Assembly: GCA_023389055.1 (NCBI GenBank)
Contig: JAEWFA010000065.1
Span: 124,001-188,000 of the forward strand
Source of the DNA: Pseudomonadota bacterium
Lineage (GTDB): Bacteria; Pseudomonadota; Gammaproteobacteria; Burkholderiales; Burkholderiaceae_E
Reading direction: 5' to 3'
DNA length: 64,000 nucleotides
In this document: piece by piece, positions 41,816-50,606 of the stretch
Layout: each line of letters starts with the position of its first letter
Position numbering within the stretch: the first letter of the stretch is position 1
Program-made: the position numbers and the translations under genes
Notes under the pieces: generated by a model
Databases searched by the model: none
Told to the model about the DNA's origin: nothing
The model's input: the letters and a program-made list of their open reading frames with translations, nothing else

Positions 41816-43006
41816 TCAGGCGGGCGCCGCATCGGCGTCGATTCCGCGGTACAACCAGGACAGGCCGGCGAATCCGGCGCTCTCCGCGCCCGACTGGAAT
41901 AGCTGGTTGCGCAGCTCGCGCGTGACGCCGGCCGCGTGATAGATATCGCCGTAGAAGCGCGCGGTGAGTTGCACGCGCGCGGTGCGCAGGTAGCGCAACT
42001 GCTGGTACTCGGCGAACGCGCGCTCGAAGTCTCCGCCGGCGCGCTTCAGCGACGCGCCCAGCACGGCGGCATCCTCGATCGCCATGCACGCGCCCTGCGC
42101 GAGGTATTGCAGCATCGGGTGCGCCGCGTCGCCGAGCAGCGTCATGCGCCCCTTCGTCCAGTTCTTCACCGGGTCGCGATCGCACAGCACCCACATCTTC
42201 CAGGTCTCGATCATCGACAGCAGTTCGCGCACCGGCGCGGCGGCCTGCGCGAAGCGTTGCGCGAGTTCCTCGGGGTCGCCGTAGGTGTTCCAGCCTTCCT
42301 CGTAGCGGTCGCTGTGGAACACCGCGACGAGGTTGTAGAGCTCGCCGCGCCGAAGGGGGTAGTGCACCAGGTGCGTCTTCTCGCCGCCCCACAGCACGAC
42401 GTCGGGGCTGTACAGGTGCTTCGGCACCTTGTCGATCGGCAGCACCGCCCGGTAGGCGATGTGCCCGGATACGCGTGGGGCGCCGTCGCCGACGATCTCC
42501 TTGCGCACCGCGCTCCACAGCCCGTCGGCGCCGATCAGCGCATGGCCGCGCACCGTTCGCCCATCGGCCAGGTGCGCCGTCGCGCCTTCGGCATCGTGCT
42601 CGGCGCGCTCGACCTTCGCGTGCGTGTGCAGCGTCACGTTCGACAACGCGCGGCACGCATCGAGAAAGACGTTGTGCAGGTCGACGCGGTAGATGACGCC
42701 GTACGGAAAGCCGTAGGTTCCTTTCGCGCTTGCCGAGACCGGCACCTCGGCGACGAGTTCGCCCGTGCGCACGTCGTTCATGCGCAGTTCGCGCGGGTAG
42801 TACGCCACCCGATCGATCTGCCCGGTGAGTCCGAGCCGATCGAACATCCGGAACGCGTTCGGCCCGATCTGGATGCCGGCGCCGATCTCGCGGAAGGCGT
42901 CCGACTGTTCGAGCACGTCGACGTGGCAGCCGTCGCGCGCGAGCACGAGCGCGGCGGCCAGTCCGCCGATTCCTCCTCCGACGACCACCACGCGGTTGTC
43001 TTTCAC
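41816..43006 (-). CDS. FAD-dependent 3-hydroxybenzoate 6-hydroxylase-like monooxygenase
   Basis: A 396-residue flavin monooxygenase. Rossmann GxGxxG in VVVVGGGIGGLAAALVLARDG; the DG motif in HALIGADGLWSAVRKEI; GD motif in MTLLGDAAHPMLQYLAQGACMAIEDA. The Tyr-rich segment GTYGFPYGVIYRVDLHNVFLDA resembles 3-hydroxybenzoate 6-hydroxylases; this and the gentisate dioxygenase next door support hydroxylation of 3-hydroxybenzoate to gentisate with NADH. The GTG start at 43006 overlaps the MarR stop (GTGA) with AGGAG upstream. Confidence 0.9.
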   Translation of the reverse strand: MKDNRVVVVGGGIGGLAAALVLARDGCHVDVLEQSDAFREIGAGIQIGPNAFRMFDRLGLTGQIDRVAYYPRELRMNDVRTGELVAEVPVSASAKGTYGFPYGVIYRVDLHNVFLDACRALSNVTLHTHAKVERAEHDAEGATAHLADGRTVRGHALIGADGLWSAVRKEIVGDGAPRVSGHIAYRAVLPIDKVPKHLYSPDVVLWGGEKTHLVHYPLRRGELYNLVAVFHSDRYEEGWNTYGDPEELAQRFAQAAAPVRELLSMIETWKMWVLCDRDPVKNWTKGRMTLLGDAAHPMLQYLAQGACMAIEDAAVLGASLKRAGGDFERAFAEYQQLRYLRTARVQLTARFYGDIYHAAGVTRELRNQLFQSGAESAGFAGLSWLYRGIDADAAPA

Positions 43007-43500
43007 GATCGCGCTCCTTGCTCGGCGGGCAGGACTTCGCCGCGATGACGGGCCGGCGCCCGCGAAAACTCGTTGTTGCATTCGACCAGTTGCGCGAGCA
43101 GCCGCAGGAAGGTGCGACGCTCGTCGGCAGCGAGCGGCTCGACGATGCGCCGCTGCGCGCGCTCGACCGCCGAATCGACCTGCGCGAGCAGCCTGTGCCC
43201 GGCCGGGCGGATGCGCAGGCGCTTCACGCGCCGGTCGTCGGCGCTCGGAACGCGCTCGACGAGCCCCTTCGCCTGCAGCCGCTCGAGCACGCTGCCCACA
43301 GTCGAGCGGTCGAGCGCGACCAGGTACGACAGCCGCGTGGCGTCGAGTTCCGGGTTCGCATCGATCGCCGAGAGCGCGGCGTATTGCACCGGCGTCAGGC
43401 CGAAACCGGCGCACTCTTCCATGAAGATCGCAACGGCGATCTGCTGCGCACGGCGGATCAGGTGGCCGGGCTTCAGCGACCGGTAATCGATAGTCGTCAT
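43003..43500 (-). CDS. MarR family regulator of the gentisate operon
   Basis: A 165-residue winged-helix regulator: LTPVQYAALSAIDANPELDATRLSYLVALDRSTVGSVLERLQAKGLVERVPSADDRRVKRLRI is the complete DNA-binding region and wing. The helices at both ends (GHLIRRAQQIAVAIFMEECAGFG; FLRLLAQLVECNN) make the dimer. It is the first gene of the operon and overlaps the hydroxylase start, so it is likely an autoregulated repressor released by an aromatic ligand. ATG at 43500. Confidence 0.92.
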   Translation of the reverse strand: MTTIDYRSLKPGHLIRRAQQIAVAIFMEECAGFGLTPVQYAALSAIDANPELDATRLSYLVALDRSTVGSVLERLQAKGLVERVPSADDRRVKRLRIRPAGHRLLAQVDSAVERAQRRIVEPLAADERRTFLRLLAQLVECNNEFSRAPARHRGEVLPAEQGARS

Positions 43501-43504
43501 TTGC

Positions 43505-43520
43505 TCAGTGTACTGTCTGA
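43505..43520. promoter_or_regulatory. Short palindrome before the MarR gene, possible operator
   Basis: CAGTGTACTG (43506-43515) is a near-perfect palindrome, and TCAG/CTGA outer bases extend it to 43505-43520. It lies 5 bases before the MarR start codon, a normal place for MarR autorepression; the same bases contain TACACT, a fair -10 on the minus strand. Confidence 0.35.
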
Positions 43521-43559
43521 CTCGGCGGCACGCATCCGATGGCAGTGCCGCCGTTGCGG

Positions 43560-46274
43560 TCAGCTGCGACGGGATCGGCTGGATGCGGGCGGCGAAGCGG
43601 TGCGCTTCGCGGTGGCCTTCTTCGTCGCCTTCTTCGCGGACGCCTTCTTCGCGGACGCCTTCTTCGCGGCCGCTTTCTCGACGGCCTTCGTCGCAGCGGT
43701 CGTTCCGACGGGCGTCGCGTTTTCGGCGTTCGGCTGGGCGACTGCGCGCCCGCCCGTACTGCGCGCGGCCTTCGCCGCGCCGGCCGCATCGGTTTCGGCG
43801 ACCTTGGCGGCAGCCTTCTTCGCCGGGCGCGGCTCGAAGGCGAAGCCGACCTTGCCCGTCGGTTCGAGCACGAGGTACGCCTTGAACTTGCGCCGCGTGC
43901 GCGACGAGACGAAGTCGGTGAGCAGGTCGGTGCGGCCGTCGGCCAGCAGCTTGCGCATCTGCGCCGGCGCGACCTCCTGCTGCAGGATGATCTTGCCGCT
44001 GCGGAAGTCGCAATGCTTGCCCGGGCCGACCGAGTTCTCGCAGACGTAGCTCATGCCGTGCTCGAAGACGCGCCCGCGGCACTTCGGGCAGGCGCCCAAC
44101 GGCTCCTGCCCGGAGAAGTCGACCGCCTCGGCATCGTCTTCGCCTGCCCCTGCCTGGCCGAAATCGAACTCGAGCTTGTGCTCGTCGTTCAGCTTGATGA
44201 TCGCCGCGAACGGCCGTCCGAGCCGGCTGCGGAACCCCTGCAGCGGGCCGATCGTTCGTTCGCGCAGCAACTGCTCGGCTTCGGCGACTTCGAGCTGGCG
44301 CCCGCCCGGAATCTTCGTGATCGAGAACTCGCACTGCGCATTGGTGCAGGCGAAGCGCTTGTAGGTTTCCTTCACCACGCCCCCGCAGGCAGGGCACGGC
44401 GTGGACAGCGTCTCGTAGTCTCCGGGTACGTCGATCGTCTCGTAGTTCTTCGCGCGCTCGACGATCTGCCGCGTCATCTCGGCGATCTCGCGCATGAACT
44501 CGTCGCGTGCGAGTCCGCCGCGCTCGATCTGCGACAGCTTGTATTCCCACTCGCCGGTGAGCTCGGGCGCGGTGAGCTCGTTGACGTCGAGCCCGCGCAG
44601 CAGCCTGAGCAGCTGGAACGCCTTCGTCGTGGGGATCAGCTCGCGGCCTTCGCGAACGAGGTAGTTCTCGGTGATCAGTCCTTCGATGATCGCCGCGCGC
44701 GTGGCCGGCGTGCCCAGCCCCTTGGCCTGCATCGCCTCGCGCAGCTCGTCGTCGTCGATCAGCTTGCCCGCGCCCTCCATCGCCGACAGCAGCGTTGCCT
44801 CGGTGTAGCGCGCCGGAGGCTTGGTGGAGAGCGCGCGCGCTTCGATCGCGTCGGTGCGAACGCGCTCGCCGGAGTCGATCGGAACGAGCGTGTCGTCCTT
44901 TCCTTCGCGGCCGTGCACCGCGAGCCATCCCGGGTTCACCAGCACGCGACCCTCGGTCTTGAACGACTCGCCCTCGACGACGGTGATGCGCGTCGTGTTC
45001 AGGTATTCGGCCGGCGGAAAGAACACCGCGAGGAAGCGCCGTACGACGAGGTCGTAGATGCGCTGCTCGGCGTCGGACAGTGCCCCGGCGCGCGGCGCCT
45101 GCATCGTCGGGATGATCGCGAAGTGGTCCGACACCTTCGTGTTGTCGAAGATGCGTTTGTTCGGCTTCACCCAGCCGCCGGCGGCGATCTGCTTGGCGAA
45201 GCCCCCGTAGGCGCGCTCGCCTTCGAGCATGCCGAGCGTCTGGCGCACGCTGGGGAGGTAGTCTTCGGGCAGCGCCCGCGAGTCGGTTCGCGGATAGGTC
45301 AGCACTTTGTGCCGCTCGTAGAGCGCCTGCGCGATCGACAGCGTGGTGCGCGCCGAATAACCGAAGCGCGAGTTGCCTTCTCGCTGCAGGCTCGTGAGGT
45401 CGAACAGCGCCGGCGACAATTGCGTGCTCGGCTTCGTTTCCTCGGTGACGGTGCCGCTGCGGTCGCGGCAGCGCTCGACGATCGCCTCGGCGCGTTCGCG
45501 CTCCCACAGCCGCTCGGCGCGCGCATCCGGCGCGTTCTCCGGGCGCTTGAAGGCCGGATCGAACCAGCGCGCTTCGTATGTGCCCGCCTTCGCCGCGAAG
45601 GTGGCGTGCACCTCGAAGTAGTCCTTCGGCACGAAGCTCTTGATGCGCTCTTCGCGCTCGACGACGATGGTCAGCGTCGGCGTCTGCACGCGCCCGACGG
45701 TGGTCTTGTAGAAGCCGCCGTCGCGCGAATTGAACGCCGTCATCGCACGCGTGCCGTTGATGCCGACCAGCCAGTCGGCCTCCGAGCGGCTGCGCGCCGC
45801 GTCGGCGAGCGGCAGCATCTGCGAGTCGCTGCGCAGGTGGGCGAATCCGTCGCGGATCGCCGTGGGGGTCATCGATTGCAGCCACAATCGCTGCACCGGC
45901 TGCTTCGCCTTCGTCTGTTGGACGATCAGGCGGAAGATCAGCTCTCCTTCGCGTCCGGCGTCGCAGGCGTTGATCAGCCGGTCGACGTCCTTGCGCTTGA
46001 TCAGCCGCGCGAGCAGCTTCAACCGTTCCTCGCTCTTGGCGATCGGCTGGACGTCGAAGTGCGGGGGAATCACCGGCAGGTGCGCGAAAGACCATTTTCC
46101 GCGCTTGACCTCGTACTGCTCGGGAACGGCGATCTCGACCAGGTGCCCGACCGCCGACGAGAGCACGTACTCGTCGCTCTCGAAGTAGTCGCCGTGACGG
46201 GTGAAGCCGCCCAGCGCGCGCGCGATGTCGGCGGCGACGGAGGGCTTCTCGGCGATGATCAGGGCTTTGCTCAT
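43560..46274 (-). CDS. topB: DNA topoisomerase III
   Basis: A 904-residue type IA topoisomerase. The Toprim domain starts KALIIAEKPSVAADIARALGG with the acidic set in INACDAGREGELIFRLI; the catalytic Tyr327 is in VLTYPRTDSRALP. Downstream are CPACGGVVKETYKRFACTNAQCEFSI and CPKCRGRVFEHGMSYVCENSVG, two zinc-ribbon-like modules. It decatenates single-stranded DNA and replication intermediates. The C-terminal 70 residues are a Lys/Ala-rich tail with repeated KKASAKKA units, similar to histone H1-like tails. ATG at 46274. Confidence 0.97.
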   Translation of the reverse strand: MSKALIIAEKPSVAADIARALGGFTRHGDYFESDEYVLSSAVGHLVEIAVPEQYEVKRGKWSFAHLPVIPPHFDVQPIAKSEERLKLLARLIKRKDVDRLINACDAGREGELIFRLIVQQTKAKQPVQRLWLQSMTPTAIRDGFAHLRSDSQMLPLADAARSRSEADWLVGINGTRAMTAFNSRDGGFYKTTVGRVQTPTLTIVVEREERIKSFVPKDYFEVHATFAAKAGTYEARWFDPAFKRPENAPDARAERLWERERAEAIVERCRDRSGTVTEETKPSTQLSPALFDLTSLQREGNSRFGYSARTTLSIAQALYERHKVLTYPRTDSRALPEDYLPSVRQTLGMLEGERAYGGFAKQIAAGGWVKPNKRIFDNTKVSDHFAIIPTMQAPRAGALSDAEQRIYDLVVRRFLAVFFPPAEYLNTTRITVVEGESFKTEGRVLVNPGWLAVHGREGKDDTLVPIDSGERVRTDAIEARALSTKPPARYTEATLLSAMEGAGKLIDDDELREAMQAKGLGTPATRAAIIEGLITENYLVREGRELIPTTKAFQLLRLLRGLDVNELTAPELTGEWEYKLSQIERGGLARDEFMREIAEMTRQIVERAKNYETIDVPGDYETLSTPCPACGGVVKETYKRFACTNAQCEFSITKIPGGRQLEVAEAEQLLRERTIGPLQGFRSRLGRPFAAIIKLNDEHKLEFDFGQAGAGEDDAEAVDFSGQEPLGACPKCRGRVFEHGMSYVCENSVGPGKHCDFRSGKIILQQEVAPAQMRKLLADGRTDLLTDFVSSRTRRKFKAYLVLEPTGKVGFAFEPRPAKKAAAKVAETDAAGAAKAARSTGGRAVAQPNAENATPVGTTAATKAVEKAAAKKASAKKASAKKATKKATAKRTASPPASSRSRRS
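43629..43673. repeat. 15-bp tandem repeat inside topB tail
   Basis: Three consecutive 15-base copies (CTTCTTCGCGGACGC, identical copies at 43629 and 43644, a third with one change at 43659) encode the KKASA units of the topoisomerase tail on the minus strand. The length is a multiple of three, so copy number can change without a frameshift. Confidence 0.75.
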
Positions 46275-46400
46275 GGGGGCGCAATCATAAGTGGCGCCCG
46301 ACGGCGGGGCAACAAGCCATCGGGATGCGGCAATCGCCGTACACGGGCCGATTCTTTCGTGCCAGACTGGCGTGCGAATACGCGCCCGGGCCCGCCCCTG

Positions 46401-47540
46401 TCAAGCGCGCGCGTACCGGCCGTCGGCCCAGCGCTGCACGCGGCCGGCCAGTTCCAGTTCCAGCAGCGCCGCCCCGACGTCGCCCGCGCGCATCGCACAG
46501 CGTGCCACGAGGGTGTCCGGGTCCACCGGGTCCCAACCGAGCGCGGACAGCACGGCCGAAGCGGCGGGGCTCGCCTCGGCGGCATCGACGCTGCGCTGCG
46601 AACTTTCCGCGGCTGGCCTATCGGCGCCCGCGCTCGCCCGTCCCTGCATCTGCCGGCGCAACTCCGCCAGAACGTCCTCCACCGACTCGACGAGCTTGGC
46701 GCCTTCCCGGATCAGCTTGTGGCAGCCGCGCGCCACCGGCGAATGGATCGACCCGGGAATCGCCATCACCTCGCGTCCGTATTCGGCGGCGTTGCGGGCA
46801 GTGATCAGCGAACCCGATTGCGATGCGGCCTCGACGACGAGCACGCCCAGCGACAAGCCCGCGATGATCCGGTTGCGCCTCGGAAAGTTCGCCCGCTGCA
46901 CTTCGGTGCCGAGCGGCAACTCGGAGACGATGGCGCCGCGCTGCACGATCGTCCGCGCCAGTTCGCGGTGCGCCGCCGGGTAGACGCGGTCGACGCCGGT
47001 GCCCACCACGGCGATCGTCCCGGCTCGCCCTTCGAGCGCCCCCCGGTGCGCAGCGCCGTCTATGCCGCGGGCCAGGCCGCTGCAGATCGTCAGTCCTTCG
47101 TCGGCGAGCGCTCGGGCGAAGTCGCGCGCATTCGATTCGCCGCCGGGCGTCGCGTGCCGGCTGCCGACGATGGCGAGCAGATCGTTCGACAGTGCGTCGG
47201 CGCAGCCGCGCACGTACAGCAGCGGCGGCGGATCGCCGATCTGCAGCAGCGGCTTCGGGTAACGCGGATCCAGCAGCGTGACGAGGTGGCTTTCGTCGCC
47301 GCGTGCCCAGTCGAGCGCGGCGGCGATCCTGGCGTCGCGCTGTTCGTCGGTGGCGAGCAGCGCCGCCGCGAGCGCGGCATCGAGCACGGCGGCGATGCGC
47401 GTGCGACCGGCGGCGAAGACGTCCTCGGGAAGCCCGAAGGCTTCGAGCAGCCGCCGCGCGGCCACCGGCCCGATACCGGGCGTGAGCGTCAGGCGCAGCC
47501 ACGGCTCGTGTTCGTCGCACATTGCGGCGTCGATCGGCAT
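46401..47540 (-). CDS. dprA: DNA processing protein DprA
   Basis: A 379-residue protein. An N-terminal SAM-like helical part (LRLTLTPGIGPVAARRLLEAFG) is followed by the extended Rossmann core: LLAIVGSRHATPGGESNARDFARALADEGLTICSGLARGIDGAAHRGALE, TIAVVGTGVDRVYPAAHREL, FPRRNRIIAGLSLGVLVVEAASQSGSLITARNAAEYGREVMAIPGS. The end (SALGWDPVDPDTLVARCAMRAGDVGAALLELELAGRVQRWADGRY) is the winged-helix DprA domain. It loads RecA on incoming single-stranded DNA. ATG 47540 has GGAGGAACGA upstream. No smg/DUF494 gene lies between it and topB. Confidence 0.96.
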   Translation of the reverse strand: MPIDAAMCDEHEPWLRLTLTPGIGPVAARRLLEAFGLPEDVFAAGRTRIAAVLDAALAAALLATDEQRDARIAAALDWARGDESHLVTLLDPRYPKPLLQIGDPPPLLYVRGCADALSNDLLAIVGSRHATPGGESNARDFARALADEGLTICSGLARGIDGAAHRGALEGRAGTIAVVGTGVDRVYPAAHRELARTIVQRGAIVSELPLGTEVQRANFPRRNRIIAGLSLGVLVVEAASQSGSLITARNAAEYGREVMAIPGSIHSPVARGCHKLIREGAKLVESVEDVLAELRRQMQGRASAGADRPAAESSQRSVDAAEASPAASAVLSALGWDPVDPDTLVARCAMRAGDVGAALLELELAGRVQRWADGRYARA

Positions 47541-47617
47541 TCGTTCCTCCGGTGGGCCGCGCACCGGAGTACCACGGCGCCGGGGCGACGATCGGGCGCC
47601 TGCGCGAGCGCGGACGC

Positions 47618-47654
47618 GCAAAAAGCGAAACGCCGCGCTCGAAGCGCGGCGTCT
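47618..47654 (-). terminator. Intrinsic terminator of the LysM gene
   Basis: A 10-bp perfect stem (47652-47643 and 47639-47630 on the minus strand, GC-rich) with a 3-base loop is followed by CGCTTTTTG. It begins about 20 bases after the LysM protein stop, between it and dprA. Confidence 0.85.
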
Positions 47655-47673
47655 TACCGGGTTGCGAGCGGAA

Positions 47674-48756
47674 TCAGGGGTTCGCGACGTCGTCGCCGAC
47701 CGCGATCGGATGCGAGGCGTCCATCACGAGCCCGTAGGAGATCTTATCGAAGACTCGGAAGACGAGAAGATGGCCGACCGGCTCATCCGGCAGAACTACC
47801 TTCTCGCGACCCGGCGCGGTGCGGTCGGTGATCGTCGCACCGCGATGCTCGATGCCGAGCACGGTGCCGACCTCGACGCCGTTCTCCCTGCCGACGTTCA
47901 CCGCGACGACGCTGTTTCTTCCCACCTGGGTGACGCCGCGATAGACGGCGACGATCCGTCCCGACACTTGCGATTCCGGCGGCCGCGGCGCATAGACCAT
48001 CGGCATCGCGCGCTCGGCCGGCATCAGGCGGTCGCCGGGGCCGACTTCCTCGTTGGTCGCGACCACGCGCAGCGACGCCGGGTCGCCCTGGCGCTCGAGC
48101 TTGCCGGAGCCCAGGAACAACGCTTCCCAGGCGATCGGCTTGCGTGTGTCGGGGTCGAGCAGCGGGCGAGCCGATCGGTAGATGTGCCAATCGGAAACGT
48201 CCGGCTTGTCGATTCCGCGCACGTAGGCCAGCTCGCCGCGCCCGAGGAACACGCGCCCTTCCTGCGTGGCGACGATCCGCGGGTTCAACGCCAGGCCCTG
48301 CTCGTCGACGACCAGCGGCCGGTTCAGGAACGCCTCGATGTCGGTCGAGCTGATGGTCGGAATCGCCTCGCGATCGAGCGACTCGACGCGCACCCGCGGG
48401 CCCAGCTTCTCGACCGGAAGGTTGCCGCCCGCGCCCACGCCGCTGCCCGAGCGCGCCAGCCGCAGCCGCGGCTGCGCGCCGCTGCGATCGAGCAGGATCA
48501 CGTCACCCGGATAGATCCAGTGCGGATCGCGGATCTCCTCGCGGTTCAGCTCCCAGATCTCGGGCCAGCGCCACGGCTTCTGCAGGAAGCGCCCGGAGAT
48601 GTCCCACAACGTGTCGCCCTTGACGACGACGTAGCGATCCGGCGCGTCCTTGGCCAGTTCCAGCGGCGGAGTTGCCGGCTGCGCGAATACCAGGCTTGCC
48701 GCACAGGCGAGCCCGGCGACAGCCAGTGTCAGAAACTGCACGGAGAGCTTTCTCAT
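47674..48756 (-). CDS. LysM domain periplasmic protein
   Basis: A 360-residue exported protein. The Sec signal is KLSVQFLTLAVAGLACAASLVFAQ. A LysM domain follows at residues 40-95: YVVVKGDTLWDISGRFLQKPWRWPEIWELNREEIRDPHWIYPGDVILL. The rest (VRVESLDREAIPTISSTDIEAFLNRPLV ... GRIVAVYRGVTQVGRNSVVAVNVGRENGVEVGTVLGIEHRG) is a conserved beta-rich region of unknown role, common in Betaproteobacteria next to dprA/def. It likely binds peptidoglycan. Divergent from def. Confidence 0.9.
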   Translation of the reverse strand: MRKLSVQFLTLAVAGLACAASLVFAQPATPPLELAKDAPDRYVVVKGDTLWDISGRFLQKPWRWPEIWELNREEIRDPHWIYPGDVILLDRSGAQPRLRLARSGSGVGAGGNLPVEKLGPRVRVESLDREAIPTISSTDIEAFLNRPLVVDEQGLALNPRIVATQEGRVFLGRGELAYVRGIDKPDVSDWHIYRSARPLLDPDTRKPIAWEALFLGSGKLERQGDPASLRVVATNEEVGPGDRLMPAERAMPMVYAPRPPESQVSGRIVAVYRGVTQVGRNSVVAVNVGRENGVEVGTVLGIEHRGATITDRTAPGREKVVLPDEPVGHLLVFRVFDKISYGLVMDASHPIAVGDDVANP

Positions 48757-48924
48757 GAGCGCGCGTGCCTGCGAAACGTGTGGGATACTCGACGGCGAGG
48801 GGTTGATCGAGTCGCATTCGCCCCGAAATCAGCCTCGTACGCTTCCTGCTTTCGATTCTGCCGCCACTGTATCGGCGCAACCGGCATCGCGCCGGGCGAG
48901 CCTACCGGCGGTCGCAATTCACCG

Positions 48925-49431
48925 ATGGCCGTATTGGACATTCTTCGCTATCCGGATCCCCGCCTGCATCGGGTCGCCACGCCCGTGCAAGAGGTCGACG
49001 AGCGCATTCGCCGCCTCGTGCGCGACATGGCCGAAACGATGTACGCCGCGCCCGGCATCGGCCTGGCCGCCACGCAGGTCGACGTGCACGAGCGCGTGAT
49101 CGTGCTCGACGTCTCCGATGCGCGCGACGAGTTGCGGGTGTTCATCAATCCCGAGATCGTCTCGACGAGCGACGAGACCAAGATCTTCGAGGAGGGGTGC
49201 CTGTCGGTTCCCGGCATCTACGACGAGGTCGAGCGCCCCGACCGCGTCACCGTGCGCGCGCTCGACGAGAATGGCATGCCTTTCGAGCTCGAGGCAGACG
49301 GCCTGCTCGCCGTCTGCGTGCAGCACGAGATCGACCACTTGAACGGTCGCGTGTTCGTGCAATACCTTTCGCGACTGAAGCAGTCGCGCATCCGGAGCCG
49401 GCTGCTGAAAGCCGAACGGGTCGACGCGTAG
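48925..49431 (+). CDS. def: Peptide deformylase
   Basis: A 168-residue Fe(II)-dependent deformylase that removes the formyl group from new proteins. All three motifs are present: GIGLAATQ, EEGCLSVPG and QHEIDHLNG (Cys, two His and Glu at the metal centre). ATG at 48925 gives AVLDILRYPDPRLHRVATPV, the family's normal start. It is followed after 25 bp by fmt, its partner in the formyl-methionine cycle. Confidence 0.97.
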   Translation: MAVLDILRYPDPRLHRVATPVQEVDERIRRLVRDMAETMYAAPGIGLAATQVDVHERVIVLDVSDARDELRVFINPEIVSTSDETKIFEEGCLSVPGIYDEVERPDRVTVRALDENGMPFELEADGLLAVCVQHEIDHLNGRVFVQYLSRLKQSRIRSRLLKAERVDA

Positions 49432-49456
49432 CCGCGCTGGTCCCTCGATCCAGCGC

Positions 49457-50437
49457 ATGCGACTCGTATTCGCCGGCACTCCCGATTTCGCCGCCGCCGC
49501 GCTGGCCGCGCTGCTCGACGCGGGACATCAGGTCGTTCTCGTGCTCACCCGACCCGACCAGCCGGCTGGCCGCGGACAGGCGATGCGCGAGAGTGCGGTC
49601 AAGCGCCTGGCGAGCGAGCGCGGCCTGACGGTAGAGCAGCCGCGCACGCTGCGCGATTCGGCGCTGCACGAGCGTCTTCGCGCGCTCGATGCCGACGCGA
49701 TGATCGTCGCCGCCTACGGCGCGATCCTGCCTGCCGAAGTGCTCGCGATCCCGCGGCACGGCTGCCTGAACGTCCACGCGTCGCTGCTTCCTCGCTGGCG
49801 GGGTGCCGCGCCGATCCAGCGCGCCATCGAAGCGGGCGACACCGAGACCGGCGTGACGATCATGCAGATGGACGAGGGGCTCGACACCGGCTCGACGCTG
49901 CTCGCGCTGCGCACGCCGATCGATGAGGCCGACACCGGCGCCAGTGTGCACGACCGCCTAGCCGCGTTGGGCGCGCGCGCGATCGTCGACGCGCTCGCGC
50001 TTCTCGAGAAGGGCGAACTGAAGGCCACGGCGCAACCCGCCGAAGGCGTCACCTATGCGCACAAGCTCACGCGCGAGGATGCGGCCATCGACTGGGCGAT
50101 GCCGGCGCGCGGCATCGTCGACCGCGTGCGGGCCTTCGATCCCGCACCCGGCGCGACGGCGAAGCTCGACGCGGGGCCGGCGATCAAGGTGTGGCGGGCG
50201 GCGAGCGTTGCGCGCCCGGGCGCCTCGGCATCCGGCCTCGCCGCCGCGGCCCCGGGCGTCGCATCGCCGGGCGCCGCCCCAGGCACCGTGCTCGAAGCGC
50301 CCGGACGACTCGTCGTCGCCTGCGGTGACGGCGCCGTCGAGCTGCTCGAGCTGCAAAGACCGGGCGGCAAACGGCTGGCTACGCGCGAGTTCCTGCGCGG
50401 CTTCGCTATCGATCCCGGCACGCGCTTCGCTCGCTAG
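49457..50437 (+). CDS. fmt: Methionyl-tRNA formyltransferase
   Basis: A 326-residue enzyme that formylates initiator Met-tRNA with 10-formyl-tetrahydrofolate. The catalytic region shows LRLVFAGTPDFAAAALAAL at the start, the NVHASLLPRWRGAAPIQRAIEAGD motif with Asn and His, and TGVTIMQMDEGLDTG (catalytic Asp). The C-terminal OB-fold domain carries an Ala/Pro/Gly-rich insert (ASVARPGASASGLAAAAPG) not needed in other species. It is the second gene of the def operon. Confidence 0.97.
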   Translation: MRLVFAGTPDFAAAALAALLDAGHQVVLVLTRPDQPAGRGQAMRESAVKRLASERGLTVEQPRTLRDSALHERLRALDADAMIVAAYGAILPAEVLAIPRHGCLNVHASLLPRWRGAAPIQRAIEAGDTETGVTIMQMDEGLDTGSTLLALRTPIDEADTGASVHDRLAALGARAIVDALALLEKGELKATAQPAEGVTYAHKLTREDAAIDWAMPARGIVDRVRAFDPAPGATAKLDAGPAIKVWRAASVARPGASASGLAAAAPGVASPGAAPGTVLEAPGRLVVACGDGAVELLELQRPGGKRLATREFLRGFAIDPGTRFAR

Positions 50438-50522
50438 CTGCTTCGGTGGCCGGGGGCGCAGCCGCTGGCTGCACCCATGGGCTGGTTACTTGCACCGCGA
50501 GGGTACATTTACCGTTGAGACC

Positions 50523-50551
50523 CTTGCAGCGGCTCGAAGCCGCCCCGATAT
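50523..50551 (+). promoter_or_regulatory. Candidate sigma-32 heat-shock promoter of htpX
   Basis: CTTGCAG, 13 bases, then CCCCGATAT resembles the sigma-32 consensus CTTGAAA-N13/14-CCCCATnT (one extra G in the -10). It ends 55 bp before the htpX start codon. htpX is heat-shock controlled in E. coli, so the match fits the neighbour. Confidence 0.5.
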
Positions 50552-50606
50552 CGGTCGATGCCGGGCGCATCTCCTGCATCGGCACAACGAGGAGCTACAA
50601 GCAGAA

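Noticed and set aside
43629..43673. Tandem 15-bp repeats considered as a CRISPR-like array
   Set aside because: There are no spacers, the units are contiguous, and they encode the topB tail in frame.
50458..50472. GCAGCC-GCT-GGCTGC hairpin after fmt considered as a terminator
   Set aside because: The stem is only 6 bp and no T-run follows.
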